A stretch of 64,000 bases of DNA, from contig NZ_CP062500.1 of NCBI RefSeq assembly GCF_014879975.1, positions 1,364,001 through 1,428,000 of the forward strand. The letters run 5' to 3'. Each line of letters begins with the position of its first letter. The stretch's first letter is position 1. Below the pieces are notes generated by a model, which was not told the DNA's origin, did no database searches, and was given only the letters and a program-made list of their open reading frames with translations. This document shows positions 56,127 to 63,569 of the stretch, piece after piece. The DNA is from Vibrio bathopelagicus (GTDB lineage: Bacteria > Pseudomonadota > Gammaproteobacteria > Enterobacterales > Vibrionaceae). A program made the position numbers and the translations under genes.

Positions 56127-56758
56127 TATAGCTCCACCTCTGCCGGTGCAATCACAGATGCATCGTAGTTCTCAGCAAGTTTAGGCAGGTTCATGTCAGT
56201 TGCTTTCCAACCTTTGTGAACCAATGTGCCATTGAACGGTGCGTTACCCGTTACATTGCCTGTTAGGCGAATTTCTTGTGGGTTGAAGCCTTCAACAACC
56301 GTGATACGCGTTTCTTCATCTTCAGTGCGGATGTGAGAAAGCGTTACGTAATCTGCTAGTACTTTTTTACCGCCAGTGTGAATAACACGTGCTGCTGCAC
56401 CAACTTCTTCATCAGAGAATGACGTTAGGTCTTCTTTTAGGAAGTCAATTAAGCGCGCTTCTTGCTGCATGATAGACAGTAATTGCATTGCTGAATCAGT
56501 CGGTGCTGTTGCTAGCTTAGATTCAACTTCTACTACTTTTTCGATAACACGTTCAACTTCGACAACTTTCTCTACTTCGACAATTTTCTCAACTGGCTTT
56601 TCAACTTCAACGATCTTTTCTACTGGTTTTTCTACGACTTTCTCAACCACTTTGGATTTACGAGAAACGGCAATTAGCAGTAGTAAAACGCTTGATGCAG
56701 TTAGGCCTGCGTGAAGCATATCAAACGTTTGTGGAATTAGGTTCAAATCAACGATCAT
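56126..56758 (-). CDS. DUF2760 membrane protein with Val/Glu/Lys coiled-coil repeat
   Basis: A 210-residue protein: one membrane helix (about 16-32), a low-complexity repeat of VEK/PVEKIVE units (about 36-78) that should form a coiled coil or extended stalk, and a soluble C-terminal domain (about 90-210) of the DUF2760 type (RLIDFLKEDLTSFSDEEVGAAARVIH, then YVTLSHIR). It is first in an operon with two Hsp70 genes. The layout suggests a membrane anchor or recruiting factor for the chaperones; that is inference. The gene is divergent from the CHASE-GGDEF gene. Confidence 0.83.
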   Translation of the reverse strand: MIVDLNLIPQTFDMLHAGLTASSVLLLLIAVSRKSKVVEKVVEKPVEKIVEVEKPVEKIVEVEKVVEVERVIEKVVEVESKLATAPTDSAMQLLSIMQQEARLIDFLKEDLTSFSDEEVGAAARVIHTGGKKVLADYVTLSHIRTEDEETRITVVEGFNPQEIRLTGNVTGNAPFNGTLVHKGWKATDMNLPKLAENYDASVIAPAEVEL

Positions 56759-57107
56759 AGTGATTTCTCTTTAAAATTGATTTAACGGTATATTCGTCGG
56801 TTCAAAGGAATATACAGGTTGGAAAGAAACTCAGTGGCACGAAACCGAAATGGTCACTTTCAAGCTATAAATATGGATGGATACTAGCATATTCAAGGCC
56901 TAAGAGTGGTATTTAATGTTTTTAATCAAGTGGGTTTTTGGTGTGTTAGCTTGAAATTTAGTCGAGATTCGTTCGAATATTGGCCGTCGATGTAAGCGTG
57001 AGGTAAACTGTGCTCGTTTTATGTCATTTTTAAGATGAAAACTTAAATGGAGCATCATTCCCTTTCGTTATATACTTTTAACTCATTAAAGCCTATTTGG
57101 AACACCT
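56759..57107. other. Divergent promoter region, Hsp70 operon / cyclase
   Basis: About 350 bp with no supported gene; a + strand frame from 57047 overlaps the cyclase start and looks spurious. On the minus strand a CTTGAAA appears at about 56860, like the -35 of heat-shock promoters, but no CCCCAT-like -10 lies at the right distance. Confidence 0.45.
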
Positions 57108-58646
57108 ATGCCGCATACTACCGACCCACTCACTGGGTTGAAGAGACGCACTCTCCCACTGGTCGTATTTTCGGTCAGTTTTTTGATTACAGTGTTGTGT
57201 TTTATATTAGTCGCGCTCAACCAAAACCGTGCGTTGAACATGAATTTGGATAGCTTCGCGAAGCACCAAACACTGAGCTTGGAAGCGTTTATCGATAATG
57301 ATGTGGCTTACATAGGTTCCGGCGCTAATTTCTTCTATTCTAATGACCCCGAAAACTGGGATAAATTTGACCGTTTTGCTCAGCAAACCATTAACGGTTC
57401 AAAAAGCTTAATCGGCTTGCAGTGGATGCAAAAGGTACCAGCAGATGAGATAGCTCAACACACCGCGCAGATGGAAGAAAAGTACCCGTTTTACAAACTG
57501 TTCACCATCCCAAAACACGAAGCAAAAGCCTTCGGCTATGTTTTGGATGGTGAGTCTGCTTATATTGCTACCGATATCTATCCCAACACCGAAGCAAACG
57601 ACAAAGTTCTCGGCTTTTACTCATCTCGTGAGCGATTTAAGCTCATCTTAGAAAATATCAAACAGACACGCCAAGCGAATATTTCAGACAAAGTTCGTCT
57701 GTTACAAGATGGTTTAGACCAAGACACTCCAAAAAGTGGCATGTTGGTTTATCACCCTGTGTTTGAAGGTGAGAGTGACAATTTGCTTGGTGTTGTGATT
57801 GGTGTGGTTCGTACCACGTATTACTTTGAGAACTTGCTGGCATCTGTGGTAGGTGATATGGATGTTTACATTCGTGTTACTGATACTGGGTTCGAAGCGG
57901 AAGACTCGCCGATCCTATTTGAAACCGATGGATATGAAGGCGTAACTGGGCACCATATAACTAAAACAATTGCATTGACTAACCGTGATTGGAAGATCGA
58001 CTACAAGATAGATTCATGTATTTCTTTTTATGGCTATCTGGTATTAACAGGGATCGCTTTGGTGGGTACAACCATCTCGTTGTTGTTAGCGTACATCGTT
58101 AACATGCAAATTAGAGAGAAAGAACGCTTGTATCAAATGCTGGACAAAAGGACGGAGGAACTTCGTTTCTTAGCGAACCATGATAGTTTGACAGAGATTT
58201 ATAACAGACGTGCTTTCAATAAGATGCTCGATAAGGCGATTCAGCGCAGAGAGCCCTTTAGCTTGATTGGATTTGATATCGATAGATTCAAAGGAATCAA
58301 TGATCAATTTGGTCATCCTGCTGGAGATGCCTTGCTTGTCCATGTGATTAAGTTGATCTCTCTGAACTTGAAAGAAGGTGATAACCAGTTTCGCATAGGG
58401 GGCGATGAATTCTGCATCATTTCAAGTATTACAGATCACGAAGCGTTAGAGCGATACCTAGAATGCATATTAAATACAGTGAACCACTCTCATTGTGAGC
58501 ACAAAGGTCAACAGTTAAGCTGTACTCTGAGTATCGGTGCTGCCATTCATGTTAATGAGAACACCGAAGAGATATTGCAAAAAACAGACAGCATGCTTTA
58601 CCAAAGTAAGTCTAATGGTCGAAATCGAGTCACAATTGCAGGCTAA
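57108..58646 (+). CDS. CHASE-GGDEF diguanylate cyclase
   Basis: A 512-residue inner-membrane enzyme: membrane helix (about 16-37), periplasmic CHASE sensor (about 60-280), second helix (about 307-331), short coiled coil and a GGDEF domain (about 353-510). The active site RIGGDEF (431-435) is intact, so it should make c-di-GMP. The inhibitory-site position five residues upstream reads KEGD rather than RxxD, so product feedback through that site may be missing. CHASE domains bind small molecules outside the membrane; the ligand is unknown. Confidence 0.9.
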   Translation: MPHTTDPLTGLKRRTLPLVVFSVSFLITVLCFILVALNQNRALNMNLDSFAKHQTLSLEAFIDNDVAYIGSGANFFYSNDPENWDKFDRFAQQTINGSKSLIGLQWMQKVPADEIAQHTAQMEEKYPFYKLFTIPKHEAKAFGYVLDGESAYIATDIYPNTEANDKVLGFYSSRERFKLILENIKQTRQANISDKVRLLQDGLDQDTPKSGMLVYHPVFEGESDNLLGVVIGVVRTTYYFENLLASVVGDMDVYIRVTDTGFEAEDSPILFETDGYEGVTGHHITKTIALTNRDWKIDYKIDSCISFYGYLVLTGIALVGTTISLLLAYIVNMQIREKERLYQMLDKRTEELRFLANHDSLTEIYNRRAFNKMLDKAIQRREPFSLIGFDIDRFKGINDQFGHPAGDALLVHVIKLISLNLKEGDNQFRIGGDEFCIISSITDHEALERYLECILNTVNHSHCEHKGQQLSCTLSIGAAIHVNENTEEILQKTDSMLYQSKSNGRNRVTIAG

Positions 58647-58733
58647 ATGAGCACTTGGTGCAACTAGGGTCGAGTTCTTTATTGGGCTCATGTACAATTT
58701 CACCAAATTTTTGACGAGAGAATTAGGCGACGT

Positions 58734-59264
58734 ATGAATCACAATCGAGTGGTGTGTTTCGATTTGGAAATGTGCTGTTGGAGCGAAGACGGTGTAGGAA
58801 CTACTGGGGAGATCATTGAAGTGGGTCTTGCTGAGATCGATCTTGTATCTGGAACCATCGTGAAGCGCGCGCAATATTACGTTAAGCCCGAAAAAGACGA
58901 AGTCTCTCTGTTTTGTGCAGAGCTAACAGGCATTACACCTCGCAAGATAGAAAAGCAGGGGCGTCCTTTAGAGTCAGTAATTAAATCGATGATTAAGAAT
59001 TTCGGTGGCCCAAAGAAAATCTATGCAGCTTGGGGGCGTGATGACCTTATCTTACACAAAGAATGTATAGAGAAAGGCATCGAACCGCCGTTTAGCGAGT
59101 TCTTGAACATCGCCACACTTTATCGCGTTCAAAACCGCCTTAAAGAAAAACGCATCGGACATCGCGCCGCTCAAGAAGCCAAGAACATTGAGTGGGAAGG
59201 TCGTCAGCACTCCGGTTATGTCGATGCTTATAACCTCGCAAAACTGACACTGACGATGCTTTAG
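58734..59264 (+). CDS. DEDDh 3'-5' exonuclease (ERI1/KapD-like)
   Basis: A 176-residue exonuclease-fold protein. Exo I is VVCFDLEMCCW (Asp-x-Glu), Exo II lies around AAWGRDDLILHKEC, and Exo III is QHSGYVDAYNLAKL (His-x4-Asp). The small size and DLEMCCW motif recall the ERI1/KapD group, which trims RNA 3' ends, rather than DnaQ. It has an AGG ribosome-binding site and is followed by a long hairpin terminator. Substrate inferred only. Confidence 0.82.
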   Translation: MNHNRVVCFDLEMCCWSEDGVGTTGEIIEVGLAEIDLVSGTIVKRAQYYVKPEKDEVSLFCAELTGITPRKIEKQGRPLESVIKSMIKNFGGPKKIYAAWGRDDLILHKECIEKGIEPPFSEFLNIATLYRVQNRLKEKRIGHRAAQEAKNIEWEGRQHSGYVDAYNLAKLTLTML

Positions 59265-59305
59265 TCTTTAAAAGCGCTCGATCTCTGAAAAGAACAATAG
59301 ACAGC

Positions 59306-59372
59306 AAAAAGCCACCTTCTGAGTTTTTATATGATCTGAGTCTCTATATGAAAAACTAGGTGGCTTTTTTGT
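59306..59372 (+). terminator. Long branched terminator after the exonuclease gene
   Basis: Outer stem AAAAAGCCACCT (59306-59317) with AGGTGGCTTTTT (59358-59369), enclosing a second imperfect inverted repeat, AGTTTTTATAT with ATATGAAAAACT. The whole is about 64 nt, much longer than the other terminators in the window, and ends in a T run. Confidence 0.85.
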
Positions 59373-59415
59373 TATTCAAGGAAAGGTGACCAGTAAACCA
59401 AACTTTTGATTCTAG

Positions 59416-59483
59416 TTATTCAATCTAATTTGTTATTCAGCCTATTTCCTTATTTAATCTAGTGCCTTATTCAACCTAACTAT
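59416..59483. repeat. 17-bp degenerate tandem repeat, four copies
   Basis: Four consecutive 17-bp units, 59416-59432, 59433-59449, 59450-59466 and 59467-59483, all beginning TTATT with an AATCTA, GCCTA or AACCTA core. The last unit reaches into the end of the cytochrome b561 gene. Confidence 0.8.
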
Positions 59484-60010
59484 TTACCAAGCATATTTTT
59501 TAATTTGTCACCCTTATCGAAAAAGTGATGCTTCATCGCGCCTAAAACATGTAATGTTACCAACGACATGAACACCTTAATTGCAGTCGCATGAATAAAA
59601 AACAATAGGCTAACCATTTCTCTTTTTGTTGCCCCTTCACTAAATACCCATGAGTAAACACTGAATATCGGTGTATCAATCAATGCGATACTTAAACCTG
59701 ATACTGCAATAAAGGTCAGTGTTACCGCTTGAATAAGTTGAACTATTCTAGGGATGGTAAATCGGCGTTCACCTCTTTTCGGTTTAGCGATCATTCTTGC
59801 AATCAGTATGTTTATCAGTACTAAAACAACGGATCCAAAAATCTGATGTATTAATATTGTTGGGTATTTATCTGGGAAGGGCAGCAATCGGCTTGATATA
59901 AACCCAAGTGTTAAGGTCATCATAACAGCACACAGCATTACCCAATGCAGTGAATCGACTTTGTTATTTCCGTTGCTGTCTATTCTATTTGTTACTATTT
60001 CTTGGTTCAT
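59480..60010 (-). CDS. Cytochrome b561-family protein
   Basis: A 176-residue membrane protein with four helices (about 22-42, 50-72, 90-110, 130-155), as in the bacterial diheme cytochrome b561 family (CybB/YceJ). Candidate heme ligands are the His residues of SLHWVML, ILIHQIFG, FIHATAIK and TLHVLGAMKHH. The family moves electrons between quinol and periplasmic or other acceptors. It is divergent from the ABM-domain gene with about 185 bp between. The end of the gene coincides with the 17-bp tandem repeat. Confidence 0.8.
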   Translation of the reverse strand: MNQEIVTNRIDSNGNNKVDSLHWVMLCAVMMTLTLGFISSRLLPFPDKYPTILIHQIFGSVVLVLINILIARMIAKPKRGERRFTIPRIVQLIQAVTLTFIAVSGLSIALIDTPIFSVYSWVFSEGATKREMVSLLFFIHATAIKVFMSLVTLHVLGAMKHHFFDKGDKLKNMLGK

Positions 60011-60195
60011 CCGACATTCCGTTATTAGTGTTAATCGATTTATTATATTTATCTGGCATCTGTTATGAATATGTTTACCCGAAGTTTAATATTAATAATA
60101 AAGTAACGCTTTAATTAATATTAAATCGTTCGTGTTGCTCTTGATGGCGGTTTTATCTCTGTTAGCGTGGTCGAATCTAATCCACGGAGAGCGGC

Positions 60196-60573
60196 ATGAA
60201 GAACATGAAAAGCGAGATGAAGAGTTTGATTAAACGAGCTATTACCTTGAGTTTGTTGAGTGTGAGTCCATTAGTCTTTGCACAGCCTGTAGTACTGATT
60301 AACACCTTCTCAGTTGAGGCAAGTAAAGACGCCGAAACGTTAGCGTATTGGGAAAACGCTAGGGATGTACTTATAGAGCAACCGGGATACATCTCAACCA
60401 CGCTGCATCGTTCGATTAGTGCTGATGCAACCTACCGATACGTGAATGTCGCTAATTGGGAGAGCCAAAAGCACTTCTTAAATGCGATCTCTGTGATGAG
60501 AAAAGAGCTACCTGCACTCGATATTGAGGGTGTGACTGCCGATCCTAATCTTTACGAAGTTATCCGCCATTAA
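60196..60573 (+). CDS. Secreted antibiotic-biosynthesis-monooxygenase-like (ABM) protein
   Basis: A 125-residue protein with a signal peptide (cut probably after SPLVFA) and a compact alpha/beta domain (VVLINTFSVEASKDAETLAYWENARDVL, PGYISTTLHRS, YRYVNVANWES) of the ABM type, a dimeric alpha-beta barrel. A periplasmic location is unusual for this fold, which is mostly cytoplasmic. GGAG upstream supports the ATG at 60196, though two further Met codons follow. It is followed after 16 bases by another secreted gene. Enzyme activity is not certain. Confidence 0.7.
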   Translation: MKNMKSEMKSLIKRAITLSLLSVSPLVFAQPVVLINTFSVEASKDAETLAYWENARDVLIEQPGYISTTLHRSISADATYRYVNVANWESQKHFLNAISVMRKELPALDIEGVTADPNLYEVIRH

Positions 60574-60589
60574 TTGAGAGTTTGTTCAA

Positions 60590-61270
60590 ATGAAATATGT
60601 ACCACGATTGTTTTTAGTTCTTTTTAGCTTTTTGTTCTCTGTCAGCAGTTATTCTGCGGCTTATGGCGTTTCCGTTGCGTGGAAAACGCAAGATGCTCAA
60701 GCGGTATTTGATGCGATGCCTAATCAAAAAAAGGCGTTCGCTAACCTGATTGATGCAGGACTAATTTACGATATGTTTGTTTCTGAAAGCTTCATTGGCG
60801 ATCAAGCATTTCCAATCATTAAATTTGTGATGGAAGCAGACAGTGAAGAAGAAGTAAGACGCGTTATTGGTAATCTTCCTCTTCAATTTAAAGAGTTAGC
60901 AGAAATAACAGAAGTTAGAGACATTGGAAGTAAGTGGTTAGATACTGAAGTTGCGTTTAAAAATTATGCTATTGAGTTATCTTGGAAAGAGCCGGAAGAC
61001 CAATTAATTGCAGATAAAATAATCAGTGTTGATTTGCAAAAAGTGGTGGACTGGAGTGCTCAAGGGGTTATTACATCGGCTTATTTAAAAAACCAAGCAA
61101 TTGCAGAAGCTCAAGCTAATCAGATGGCGATGATCAGACCTATTTATTCTATAGCAGTATTAGCACGAGATGAGCAACATGCACTTGAAATTGCTAATGA
61201 ACTTAATGCCGTTAAATTAGGATTTGCTAGTGTAAACATTAGTGAGCTAGGTTTTAAACTCGCGTTATGA
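60590..61270 (+). CDS. Secreted protein, possible double alpha-beta barrel
   Basis: A 226-residue protein with a signal peptide (MKYVPRLFLVLFSFLFSVSS, cut near YSA). The mature part appears to hold two similar halves (about 25-115 and 125-222), each with a beta-alpha-beta pattern and an EE/EH-rich helix (SEEEVRRVIGNLPL and EQHALEIANELNAV). This suggests a fused pair of YCII/dimeric-barrel-like folds. No active-site residue can be named. It is co-transcribed with the ABM-like gene and lies just before the ToxR-like gene. Confidence 0.6.
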   Translation: MKYVPRLFLVLFSFLFSVSSYSAAYGVSVAWKTQDAQAVFDAMPNQKKAFANLIDAGLIYDMFVSESFIGDQAFPIIKFVMEADSEEEVRRVIGNLPLQFKELAEITEVRDIGSKWLDTEVAFKNYAIELSWKEPEDQLIADKIISVDLQKVVDWSAQGVITSAYLKNQAIAEAQANQMAMIRPIYSIAVLARDEQHALEIANELNAVKLGFASVNISELGFKLAL

Positions 61271-61335
61271 TTTTGAAATAAAATAAATTTCCATGTTATT
61301 CTAAGGTGAGTCTATTAACACGTTTAACTCACCTT

Positions 61336-62205
61336 ATGAATAATAATAAAATACAAGAATATAACTTGGTTATTGAACTTGAAGATCGACAATTGCTTAA
61401 CCTGTCTTTAAATAAGCATGTGACTTTATCCCCATCAGAATGTTTAATTTTAAATTACTTGATGGATAATTGCTCACAAACCATAGGGCGAGAGTTCCTC
61501 TTAACGCATTGTTGGCCGGGTAGAGTAGTAACAAGCAGCTCTCTTAACGTCGCGATTAAAAACGTTCGTACCGCGCTTAAAGAAGTCGGTTCTGACTGCA
61601 AGGTTATCACTGTCCAAAAAGAGGGATATTGCTTTGTCTCACCAGATAAAGGTGGGGCTGGAGTTGCTGAACTTATCAACAGCCCTAGCGAGAACGGCCC
61701 AGAGAGACTAGAAAATAACGGCACTCCCCAAGCCGTGAAAGCTCCTAGCGAAGTTTCCGATGTTATTGAGATGCCTTTTTCTAAACGCCAATCATTGCTT
61801 AATTTCGTTCATAGCAAAGACAAACTTGATTTTGTGCCGTTAGCAGCTGGTATGGCGGCGAGCGCGTTGTTGGTTGTGGTGCTGTTTTGCCTTGGCTTTT
61901 TTATGGAGAAAACGTCTATTAATGGCATCGATGTGTACCACGATAGTGTCAACTTGGATTCGATGCTGGTGGAAGACTTAACATCGATTGCTGAACCTGG
62001 AGTCGAAGCAATATACCTGCATCGTATGGGTGTTGATTGCGGCGCCATACAGGTGGTGATATTGAACCAAAGCGGCTGGAAAGACATCAGTTCAAGCTTT
62101 AAATTGACGCACTGCAATGATACGCAAGTTGGGCTTTATGAGATCAAACCAATTAATAGGCTGGGAATAAACCAAGCAACAGAAGGAACGGTCGATGAAG
62201 CGTAA
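61336..62205 (+). CDS. ToxR-like transmembrane transcriptional regulator
   Basis: A 289-residue protein: cytoplasmic OmpR-type winged helix (about 8-103, LSPSECLILNYLMDNCSQTIGREFLLTHCWPG and SSLNVAIKNVRTALKE), a polar linker, one membrane helix (about 166-189) and a periplasmic domain of ~100 residues with Cys235 and Cys260, which may form a disulfide as in ToxR. It is not ToxR itself by sequence. It overlaps the next gene by 11 bases, as ToxR-ToxS and VtrA-VtrC type pairs do. The frame opens with a GTG at 61306; both that and the ATG at 61336 have poor ribosome-binding sites. Confidence 0.82.
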   Translation: MNNNKIQEYNLVIELEDRQLLNLSLNKHVTLSPSECLILNYLMDNCSQTIGREFLLTHCWPGRVVTSSSLNVAIKNVRTALKEVGSDCKVITVQKEGYCFVSPDKGGAGVAELINSPSENGPERLENNGTPQAVKAPSEVSDVIEMPFSKRQSLLNFVHSKDKLDFVPLAAGMAASALLVVVLFCLGFFMEKTSINGIDVYHDSVNLDSMLVEDLTSIAEPGVEAIYLHRMGVDCGAIQVVILNQSGWKDISSSFKLTHCNDTQVGLYEIKPINRLGINQATEGTVDEA

Positions 62206-62632
62206 GTTTTGGTTACCTATCGTGGTTACCTTGTCCGCTATTTTTCTGTTTGGTGTCATTTCCGGTGTGATGACCCGAGGGGCTTATCAGTTTGAGGGTA
62301 TCTATGAAAACGTCGGTTACGAAGTGCTGACGCTGGATCTGAAGAATGGCCGTTCAAAGATGCGTTATGTTGGTTATGATATTGACGGCCAAGTCGTGCA
62401 AACGAAGCAGCTTTTTGGTGTCTTCTTGCGCTGGGGCAATCACTACTATTTCTATCAGATTGAACAAGACCAAGCTCATAGGCAGCAGACCTTTAATGTG
62501 AAGAATCTTTTTATTCAGCATCACAACAACAGACGCAGTGTGATGGTTTCGGATCAGCGAGGTGCTTACGTGACCAAAGATGGGAAAATTCTGGAACTGA
62601 AAGGGATTCTTTATGGGCGAGCACTTCGTTAA
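62195..62632 (+). CDS. Small membrane partner of the ToxR-like regulator
   Basis: A 145-residue protein with one N-terminal membrane helix (about 7-27) and a beta-rich periplasmic domain (FEGIYENVGYEVLTLDLKNG, GVFLRWGNHYYFYQIEQ). The ATG lies inside the regulator gene (11-base overlap) with AAGGA eight bases upstream. The topology and position recall ToxS, TcpH and VtrC, which stabilise or form the sensing unit with the periplasmic domain of their regulators. I see no sequence match to a named one. The function is inferred from the arrangement. Confidence 0.7.
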   Translation: MKRKFWLPIVVTLSAIFLFGVISGVMTRGAYQFEGIYENVGYEVLTLDLKNGRSKMRYVGYDIDGQVVQTKQLFGVFLRWGNHYYFYQIEQDQAHRQQTFNVKNLFIQHHNNRRSVMVSDQRGAYVTKDGKILELKGILYGRALR

Positions 62633-62691
62633 CTTGTACCTGTTTTTAAATTCGCTCAGTTAAAGCAAATTAATTCAGTCTTGTCTGACAT

Positions 62692-62727
62692 AAAAGCGAC
62701 GGCCCATTGAGCTGTCGCTTTTTAGTT
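62692..62727. terminator. Terminator between the ToxR-like pair and the TerB-like gene
   Basis: AAAAGCGACGGC-CCATTGA-GCTGTCGCTTTT, 12-bp stem with one G-U pair, T run after, between convergent genes. Confidence 0.85.
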
Positions 62728-62737
62728 TGTTCAGAAT

Positions 62738-63187
62738 CTAATCTTCACCTAGAACACTCAATTTACTTTTGATGAAATCTTTGTGGTCAACGTAAAGTAG
62801 TTCAGCCGTTTTGCGGATCACTGAATCTTCAAGTGGATCAATCTCTCCATCGGCATGCGCGACTTCCCACATAGCTTTAATCAGGTCTATGCGAACCGAC
62901 TGCGAAAGCTCTCGCAGTTGGGAAGTGAAGTCGTACAGAGAAACAGATTGTTCAACTTGAGGCTCAGCTTGTGCCAATAAGGCTTTAGATTCTTCTTCGG
63001 TTATATTCAACAAACGTTGCAGCAAGTGAAGTTTGGCTTCTTGCTCTGATTCGTTGATCGCGTGGTCTGCACCGGCAACTTCGCATAACAAGCTGGCGAT
63101 AGCTAAGTTAGGTGAGGTGGTAGGTGTTTTACCTAAATCTGAGCCTTCAACTAATTGTTTAAATAACGAGGTAAGTGAGTTAAACAT
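62738..63187 (-). CDS. TerB-like (TerB/YebE-type) protein
   Basis: A 149-residue helical cytoplasmic protein of the TerB-like superfamily: two related helical units (CEVAGADHAINESEQEAKLHLLQRLL and WEVAHADGEIDPLEDSVIRKTAELL), with the typical (A/V)ADGxI(D/N)..E pattern, once intact and once as GADHAINESE. Acidic residues at these positions bind metal ions in TerB. The family is linked to stress and tellurite phenotypes, but single-gene members such as this have no fixed role. Confidence 0.8.
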   Translation of the reverse strand: MFNSLTSLFKQLVEGSDLGKTPTTSPNLAIASLLCEVAGADHAINESEQEAKLHLLQRLLNITEEESKALLAQAEPQVEQSVSLYDFTSQLRELSQSVRIDLIKAMWEVAHADGEIDPLEDSVIRKTAELLYVDHKDFIKSKLSVLGED

Positions 63188-63301
63188 AAGAGCATTCCAG
63201 TTATGGTGAATATTATTACTATTGGGCCTACAGAGTGTGATCGCAAGCGTCTTTACTTAAAACTGACATTACGAAGAGGTCAGCAATAAGGAACACTTAG
63301 T

Positions 63302-63569
63302 TAGGGCGTGTTGACCTTTTGCGGTTAAATTTTGTTCGATATAAAAGCGTTTTAATCGCGGCGAGGGGGAAGTAGCCTAGTCATTCTAAGCAAATCTCCC
63401 TCAACAAAGAGTAAAGCGCTTTTAGTCGAACCCTTCGGGCAGCGTTTGCTGGTCATTTCTACTACGTTATCGGCTTCTCATGTAGGCTAGCTACACATCG
63501 AAGCCTCTGCCTTGTATAAATCCCCAGCAATTCGCTGCAAAAGTCAGCTCGAAAGATTAACACGCCCTA
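63302..63569. mobile_element. 268-bp fold-back element with terminal inverted repeats (MITE-like)
   Basis: Ends are TAGGGCGTGTT (63302-63312) and AACACGCCCTA (63559-63569), with similarity continuing about eight bases inward. Inside lie further nested pairs: CAGCGTTTGCTGG (63440-63452) with CCAGCAATTCGCTG (63524-63537), GGCTTC (63472-63477) with GAAGCC (63500-63505), and the core TGTAG-GCTAG-CTACA. The whole can fold into a long hairpin. No ORF inside. Its right end supplies the stop codon of the PhoD-like gene. It may be a small non-autonomous element dispersed in Vibrio genomes. Confidence 0.75.

Noticed and set aside
56759..56900. Heat-shock (sigma-32) promoter before the Hsp70 operon
   Set aside because: A CTTGAAA block is present on the minus strand, but no CCCCAT-like -10 at 13-17 bases; a chance match is likely.
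57047..57253. Separate small gene before the cyclase
   Set aside because: It overlaps the cyclase in another frame and has no motif or good ribosome-binding site.
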